Of a DNA stretch of 64,000 bases, positions 60,073 to 64,000 are shown piece after piece. The translations under genes and the position numbers were made by a program. Location: contig SXSC01000082.1 in assembly GCA_005792355.1 (NCBI GenBank), forward strand, positions 37,941 through 101,940, in the 5' to 3' direction. Numbering within the stretch: the first letter of the stretch is position 1; the number at the start of each line of letters is the position of its first letter. The notes below the pieces were generated by a model that saw only the letters and a list, made by a program, of their open reading frames with translations, did not search any database and was not told the DNA's origin. Origin of the DNA: Opitutaceae bacterium (GTDB lineage Bacteria > Verrucomicrobiota > Verrucomicrobiia > Opitutales > Opitutaceae).

Positions 60073-60813
60073 TCACTCCCCCACGCCAAACACGATTCGC
60101 CGTGGGTCGCGCACGACCCGCCGGGTGCGAAACACCCGGTCCCACCACGAGAACAGCGAGCTGAAATTGGAATCGCACTCGGCCCGCACGACGGAATGGT
60201 GCACCTTGTGCATCGCGGGCGTCACAATCACGAGGCGCAACGCACGGTCGAGGGATTCGGGCAACCCGATGTTGGCGTGGTGAAACTGCACAACGGCAAA
60301 CAGCAGCACTTCGTAGAGCGCGAGTTCCTCGACACTGCAGCCGATGAGCAGCAGCACCGGGACACGGAGGAGCGACGAGAGCACAATCTCTCCGGTGTGG
60401 AAACGGCTCGCCGTCGTCACATCCATCTCACGGTCCGCGTGGTGCCAGCGATGAAAACGCCAGAAAAAGGGCACCACGTGATTTAGCCGGTGCCAGAAAT
60501 ACGTCCACGTATCGAGCAGCAGCACGGCCAGCGCGGCGCGGCCGGGGGCCGGCAGGTCCAGCCAGGGCAGGAGTCCGATGCGGTGCGCCCCGGCCCAGTG
60601 CGTGGTGGCAAGCCAGAGGCCGGCAAACAACACCGAGACAAGGCCGGCGTTCAGCGCCCCGAGGGCGAGGTTCCGCCCGCCATGGCGGGCACGATCAGCG
60701 GCTCCGCGGAAAAACGAAAAATACGGCCGGCCCGTTTCCCACGCGAGCAGTGTGACGAGACAGCCGACCGCGAGGGCGGCCCGCCAACCGGGAGAGGGAA
60801 TCGAAGGGTCCAA
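60073..60813 (-). CDS. Sterol desaturase/fatty acid hydroxylase family protein
   Basis: 246 residues, four to five membrane helices and the three His boxes of the diiron hydroxylases: WHRLNH, FHRWHH and MHKVHHS, with a further Phe-Xaa-His-His in VVQFHHANIG. It would insert or oxidise a C-H bond in a lipid. It follows the peroxiredoxin gene by 25 bases and is the last gene of the ArsS-type operon; the lipid link is of interest given arsenolipids and the Lgt-like enzyme nearby. Confidence 0.85.
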   Translation of the reverse strand: MDPSIPSPGWRAALAVGCLVTLLAWETGRPYFSFFRGAADRARHGGRNLALGALNAGLVSVLFAGLWLATTHWAGAHRIGLLPWLDLPAPGRAALAVLLLDTWTYFWHRLNHVVPFFWRFHRWHHADREMDVTTASRFHTGEIVLSSLLRVPVLLLIGCSVEELALYEVLLFAVVQFHHANIGLPESLDRALRLVIVTPAMHKVHHSVVRAECDSNFSSLFSWWDRVFRTRRVVRDPRRIVFGVGE

Positions 60814-60838
60814 GGCGTGCGGAGAGAGTTTTACCCCG

Positions 60839-61381
60839 TCACATGACGCTCTTCACCGCGGCGATGATTTCGGCGCTCTCCGGGCGTTCGCGGTAACCGT
60901 CGCGCGCGAGCTTCGCGCGAACCGTGCCTTTTTGATCGAGGATGAAGACGACCGGGTGCGGCACGCCGGCGGCGCGACCGGTGGCATCGTGGTTTAGAAT
61001 TCCATATGCCTCGATCGTCTTGCTGCCGGGATCGGAAAGCATCGGGAAGGTGAGGCCGAGTTTCGCGGCGGCCGCCGCGCTGGTCGCCGGCGCGTCGTAG
61101 CTCACGCCGATTAGCTGCACGCCAGCCGCCTCGATCTCCTTGAGATTCTTCTGCAAATCTTGGAGCTGCCGGCGGCAGAACGGGCACCAGTCGGCGGAGC
61201 GATAAAATACGAGTGCGACCTTGCCTTGCTTGAGCAGGGCTTTGAGCGCGACGTCCTGACCGGCGGCGTTCTTGAGCGTGAAGTCGGCGGCCGTGTCACC
61301 GACTTTGCGGCCGGGCAATTCGCCCGCCGGCAGGCGGACGGCAACGAGGAGCAACGCGAGGGCGAGGAGGCGGGTGACCAT
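60839..61381 (-). CDS. Exported peroxiredoxin-like (AhpC/TSA, redoxin) protein
   Basis: 180 residues with a short signal peptide (MVTRLLALALLLVAVRLPAG) and a redoxin domain with WCPFC at 65-69 preceded by ALVFYRSAD, and VQLIGVSYDAPATS and PVVFILDQKGTVRAKL later. The two-Cys centre could reduce peroxides or protein disulfides in the periplasm. It lies 45 bases after arsS and is likely co-transcribed with it; peroxiredoxin-like genes are recurrent neighbours of arsenosugar loci. Confidence 0.85.
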   Translation of the reverse strand: MVTRLLALALLLVAVRLPAGELPGRKVGDTAADFTLKNAAGQDVALKALLKQGKVALVFYRSADWCPFCRRQLQDLQKNLKEIEAAGVQLIGVSYDAPATSAAAAAKLGLTFPMLSDPGSKTIEAYGILNHDATGRAAGVPHPVVFILDQKGTVRAKLARDGYRERPESAEIIAAVKSVM

Positions 61382-61426
61382 GGCGGGAAGGGCGGTGAGG
61401 GTAAAAATCGGATGAGGAAACCAAAT

Positions 61427-62371
61427 TCAATTGAGCGCACCGGTGCAACTGCTGCCGGCACCGGCGGTGCAGGCGAGGCAGTGAACGCCCGTCTGGACGG
61501 CGCGCCCCGCGAGATGGTCCGGCGTCACATCCCAGAGGGAAAGCGGTTTTCCGTTGCGGAGCTGCATCCCGAGCATCTGGTTGAAATCGCAATCGTAGAC
61601 CTCGCCGCGCCAGCCGACGCTCAGCGTCGAGCGGCACATGAGACCATCGATGGTCGCGGGATTGAAGCTGTTGGCGAGCAGTTCGAGGTAGGCGTCCCAC
61701 TGGCCGTGCTCGCGGAGGTCCTGCGCGAAGCGGGCGATGGGTTGGTTGGCGAGCGCGAAGAGCCGCGTAAACTCGATGCCAAATTGCGCGCGCAGCTCTG
61801 TCCGGTAATCGGCCTCCAGCTCCGGTTGCGCGGGCGGAAGCCTCGCCCCGAGCGGATTATAGACGAGACTGAGCGGAAGCCGCGTGCCGTAGCCGACGGC
61901 GTTGAGTTTCCGCAGCGCCCGGATGCTCTTCTCGAACACGCCGTCGCCGCGCTGCGCATCGACATTTTCCGCGCTGTAGCAGGGCAGCGAGGCGACGACC
62001 TCGACCTCGTGCTGCGCGAGAAAATCAGGCAACCACGCAAACGCGGGCGTTTCGATGATCGTCAGGTTGTTGCGGTCAATGACATGGCAGCCGCTCTCCC
62101 GCGCGACCTCGACGAAAGTGTGAAAGTGCTCGCTCAACTCCGGCGCGCCACCGGTGAGATCCACGACCTCGGGGCGGTGCGTGCGGATCCAGTCGCACAC
62201 GCGCGCCGCCACCTCCGCGTCCATCATTTCAGTGCGCCAGGGCGCCGCATCGACGTGGCAATGGCGGCAGGCTTGGTTGCATTTGCGGCCGACGTTGATC
62301 TGCAGCGTCTGCACACCGCGACGGTGCAAGGTCAGGTGGTGGGCGGCGAGCTGGCGGTCAAACGGGTTCAT
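61427..62371 (-). CDS. arsS: Radical SAM protein of the ArsS (arsenosugar biosynthesis) family
   Basis: 314 residues from ATG 62371 (MNPFDRQLAAHHLTLHRRGV). The cluster motif is CNQACRHCH (CX3CX2C) at about 31-38, followed by VVDLTGGAPELSEHF. The C-terminal domain contains FNQMLGMQLRNGKPLSLWDV and several cysteines (HCLACTAGAGSSCTGAL), which is the DUF3641 part of ArsS. ArsS is thought to attach an adenosyl/ribosyl group to methylated arsenic. The gene is 29 bases behind the glycosyltransferase fusion. ArsM would be expected nearby but is not in the window. Confidence 0.88.
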   Translation of the reverse strand: MNPFDRQLAAHHLTLHRRGVQTLQINVGRKCNQACRHCHVDAAPWRTEMMDAEVAARVCDWIRTHRPEVVDLTGGAPELSEHFHTFVEVARESGCHVIDRNNLTIIETPAFAWLPDFLAQHEVEVVASLPCYSAENVDAQRGDGVFEKSIRALRKLNAVGYGTRLPLSLVYNPLGARLPPAQPELEADYRTELRAQFGIEFTRLFALANQPIARFAQDLREHGQWDAYLELLANSFNPATIDGLMCRSTLSVGWRGEVYDCDFNQMLGMQLRNGKPLSLWDVTPDHLAGRAVQTGVHCLACTAGAGSSCTGALN

Positions 62372-62400
62372 GCTGGGGGTAAGAACGGAAAGTCGCGGAC

Positions 62401-63705
62401 TTATTCCCCGCGATACCACGCGGCCAGCCGGGCCGGCGGCACCCCGAGGCGATAGCCGAGCACCACTACTTGATTAAGCAGGGTGGTGCGCCAGGGACCC
62501 CGGCGCTGCCAGCGACGGCCCGACGTGACCGCGACGGCGGGCGCGATCACAACCCGCCCAAGGCGACGCAGGCGGCGAATCAACGCGTAGTCCTCCATGA
62601 TTGGCAGCTCGGGAAACCCGCCGACTTGTCCAAAAATCTCCCGTCGCACGAAAATTCCCTGATCGCCATAGGGCAATTGCCGGCGACGGGCGCGCCAGTT
62701 CGTCATCCGCTCGATCCAGCGGCGGCCGGCAAACTCGCCCTCGAGCGCAAACCCAAATGCGCCGCCCGCGACGCCGTCGCGCGCGAGGGTCGCGCCGATG
62801 TGCGCGGCGTATCCTCCCGGCAGGATCGTGTCGGCATGCAGGAAGAGGAGAAACTCGCCGGTCGCGGCCGCCGCGCCACGGTTCATCTGACGCGCGCGAC
62901 CGGGCGGCGCCGCGAGCACGATGGTCTCGTGGCGGCGGGCGATCTCCACCGTGCGATCGCCGCTGCCGCCGTCGACGACGATCACCTCGTGCGGTCCGGC
63001 CTTCAGTGCGGCGGAGAGCGTGGCGGGGAGGGAGGCTTCCTCGTTGAGCGCGGGGATGATGACCGACACGCCGCCGCGCCCGGCGGCCCGGGCGGAAGCG
63101 GTTTCGGCCCACACCGCGAGGTCGTCGGGCACGTCCACATCGCGCAGCGTGGCGAGTTGTTCGACCTTGACGGAAATCGAACGGGCGGCCGCGAGGGTCT
63201 GGACCAGCACTTCCGCACCACCCCAACTTATCCCTTGAAACAGCGTGGGCTGCGGGGCCCGCAATCCGATCAAGTAATAGCCGCCATCAGTGGCCGGACC
63301 GAGCACGACATCAGCGTGCCCGAGAGTGGCAAAGGCGGCCGCGAGGTGCTCCGCGGTGAGTTGCGGGCAATCGCCGCCGATTACGACGACGTTTGCCGCG
63401 CCGTCGGCCAACGCGGCCTGCGCGGCGCGATCCATCCGCTGCCCGAGATCGCCGTCGCCTTGCGCGCTAATCGCCATCTCCCCGCCGAGCCACGCGCGGC
63501 TCGCGGCCTCATCCGGCGCCCCGGCGATCCGCGCCTCGACCGCGACGTCGTGCCGGGCCGCGAACCGGGTGACTTCCGCGATGGTATGCCGGACGAGCGC
63601 GCGGTGGAGTTCGGCGGCCCGGCGTTCGCCGAGCGCCGGGATGAGCCGGGTCTTCACCGCGCCCGGTCGCGGATACTTGAGCATCAGGATGAGTCGGGGC
63701 GCCAC
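62401..63705 (-). CDS. Fused glycosyltransferase of arsenosugar-type loci (DUF2064 + GT2)
   Basis: 434 residues. Residues 1-200 are a DUF2064/TIGR04282-like nucleotidyltransferase-fold domain (RLILMLKYPRPGAVKTRL, GQRMDRAAQAAL, VIGGDCPQLTAEHL, DGGYYLIGL); 212-434 are a TIGR04283-like GT2 domain (VSVIIPALNEEASLPATL, VDGGSGDRTVEIARRH, FLHADTILP, MEDYALIRRLRRLG). In most genomes the two are separate adjacent genes. Together with arsS they would make sugar-linked arsenic compounds. This is the first gene of the operon within the window. Confidence 0.88.
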   Translation of the reverse strand: MAPRLILMLKYPRPGAVKTRLIPALGERRAAELHRALVRHTIAEVTRFAARHDVAVEARIAGAPDEAASRAWLGGEMAISAQGDGDLGQRMDRAAQAALADGAANVVVIGGDCPQLTAEHLAAAFATLGHADVVLGPATDGGYYLIGLRAPQPTLFQGISWGGAEVLVQTLAAARSISVKVEQLATLRDVDVPDDLAVWAETASARAAGRGGVSVIIPALNEEASLPATLSAALKAGPHEVIVVDGGSGDRTVEIARRHETIVLAAPPGRARQMNRGAAAATGEFLLFLHADTILPGGYAAHIGATLARDGVAGGAFGFALEGEFAGRRWIERMTNWRARRRQLPYGDQGIFVRREIFGQVGGFPELPIMEDYALIRRLRRLGRVVIAPAVAVTSGRRWQRRGPWRTTLLNQVVVLGYRLGVPPARLAAWYRGE

Positions 63706-63892
63706 GGGTAAGACGGAATCGGTTGGGCGTCCCGGCGCGAGCGCGAATTCAGCTGCGGAAGCAAAATCTCTATTTGATCAGATCCGTCCCGGGAAACAGC
63801 AGCGTGCGCGGCCAGGGCGCCGCCGCCCGAGGGGGTCAGCCTGTTGCATGTTGCCCGCCGCCATCGGTGTCTTGTATCCGAGTGTTACTGAC
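63706..63892. promoter_or_regulatory. Divergent intergenic region
   Basis: Promoters for the arsenosugar-type operon and the plus-strand frame starting at 63893 should be here. CCCGAGGGGGTCAGCC and GATCAGATCCGTCCCGGG are seen, but no reliable box or operator was identified. Confidence 0.35.
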
Positions 63893-64000
63893 ATGAGAGC
63901 TTCTCATCCCCGCGCCGGAGAAACGACGCGGGAGCGATTGGTTCGGCTGCGGGATTTGCGACGAGGTCTGCCGGGGCGGGTGGCGATTTCGAATCCGCCA
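63893..64000 (+). CDS. Start of an unidentified gene, cut by the window end
   Basis: From ATG 63893 the frame is open to the end of the window: 36 residues, basic, beginning MRASHPRAGETTRERLVRLR and with GLPGRVAISNPP at the cut. Too short to name. The Arg-rich helix would suit a DNA-binding or SOS-type accessory protein, but this is a guess. Confidence 0.35.
   Translation, partial: MRASHPRAGETTRERLVRLRDLRRGLPGRVAISNPP

Overview
The window is GC-rich, densely coded DNA that looks like a free-living, polysaccharide-degrading Verrucomicrobiota of the Opitutaceae type. The grounds are two large TonB-dependent receptors with N-terminal carboxypeptidase-like domains, many secreted hydrolases with Sec or Tat signals, few recognisable Shine-Dalgarno sites, and intergenic spaces filled with palindromic and hairpin repeats. 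The taxonomic assignment is inference from gene style; no marker gene such as 16S is present. No prophage, plasmid origin, CRISPR array or rRNA was seen. One tRNA (Cys, GCA) is present.

Region 1 (1-30 kb) is an accessory catabolic and repeat-rich zone: the end of a probable SGNH hydrolase, a phosphodiester glycosidase, a beta-helix protein, a TIR-TPR-FlgO-like membrane protein, an amidohydrolase, and a plus-strand run of esterase, sulfatase, TonB receptor, CocE-type hydrolase and Tat metallophosphoesterase. These are followed by a PHP-like protein, a second TonB receptor broken by a single in-frame amber codon, a DUF1080 protein, an unknown secreted protein and another metallophosphoesterase. 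At least four families of interspersed repeats lie between these genes.

Region 2 (30-50.3 kb) holds housekeeping and stress genes: a YebC-family regulator, DinB polymerase, an inositol monophosphatase-like enzyme, RNase III translationally coupled to an ABC permease pair, an orphan AAA ATPase with an AT-rich upstream region, ParA without ParB, then an energy-stress series (ADP-forming acyl-CoA synthetase/acetyltransferase fusion, double PPK2 polyphosphate kinase, SulP transporter with STAS and cyclic-nucleotide domains). A c-type cytochrome, a stand-alone glycogen-binding domain, an MFS transporter, a REP-associated tyrosine transposase, tRNA-Cys and ndk follow.

Region 3 (50.3-64 kb) is a set of mostly minus-strand operons for extracytoplasmic redox and lipid/arsenic chemistry: an EF-hand protein, DUF547, a tiny lipoprotein/radical SAM/Lgt-like operon, a five-gene TVP38/FAD-disulfide oxidoreductase/DUF4266/outer-membrane barrel/redoxin operon, and an arsenosugar-type operon (fused two-domain glycosyltransferase, ArsS radical SAM enzyme, peroxiredoxin-like protein, sterol-desaturase-like hydroxylase). 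I infer that much of region 3 may be one extended arsenosugar/arsenolipid and thiol-redox island. That idea and the Lgt-like/radical SAM pair are the best candidates here for something not yet described.
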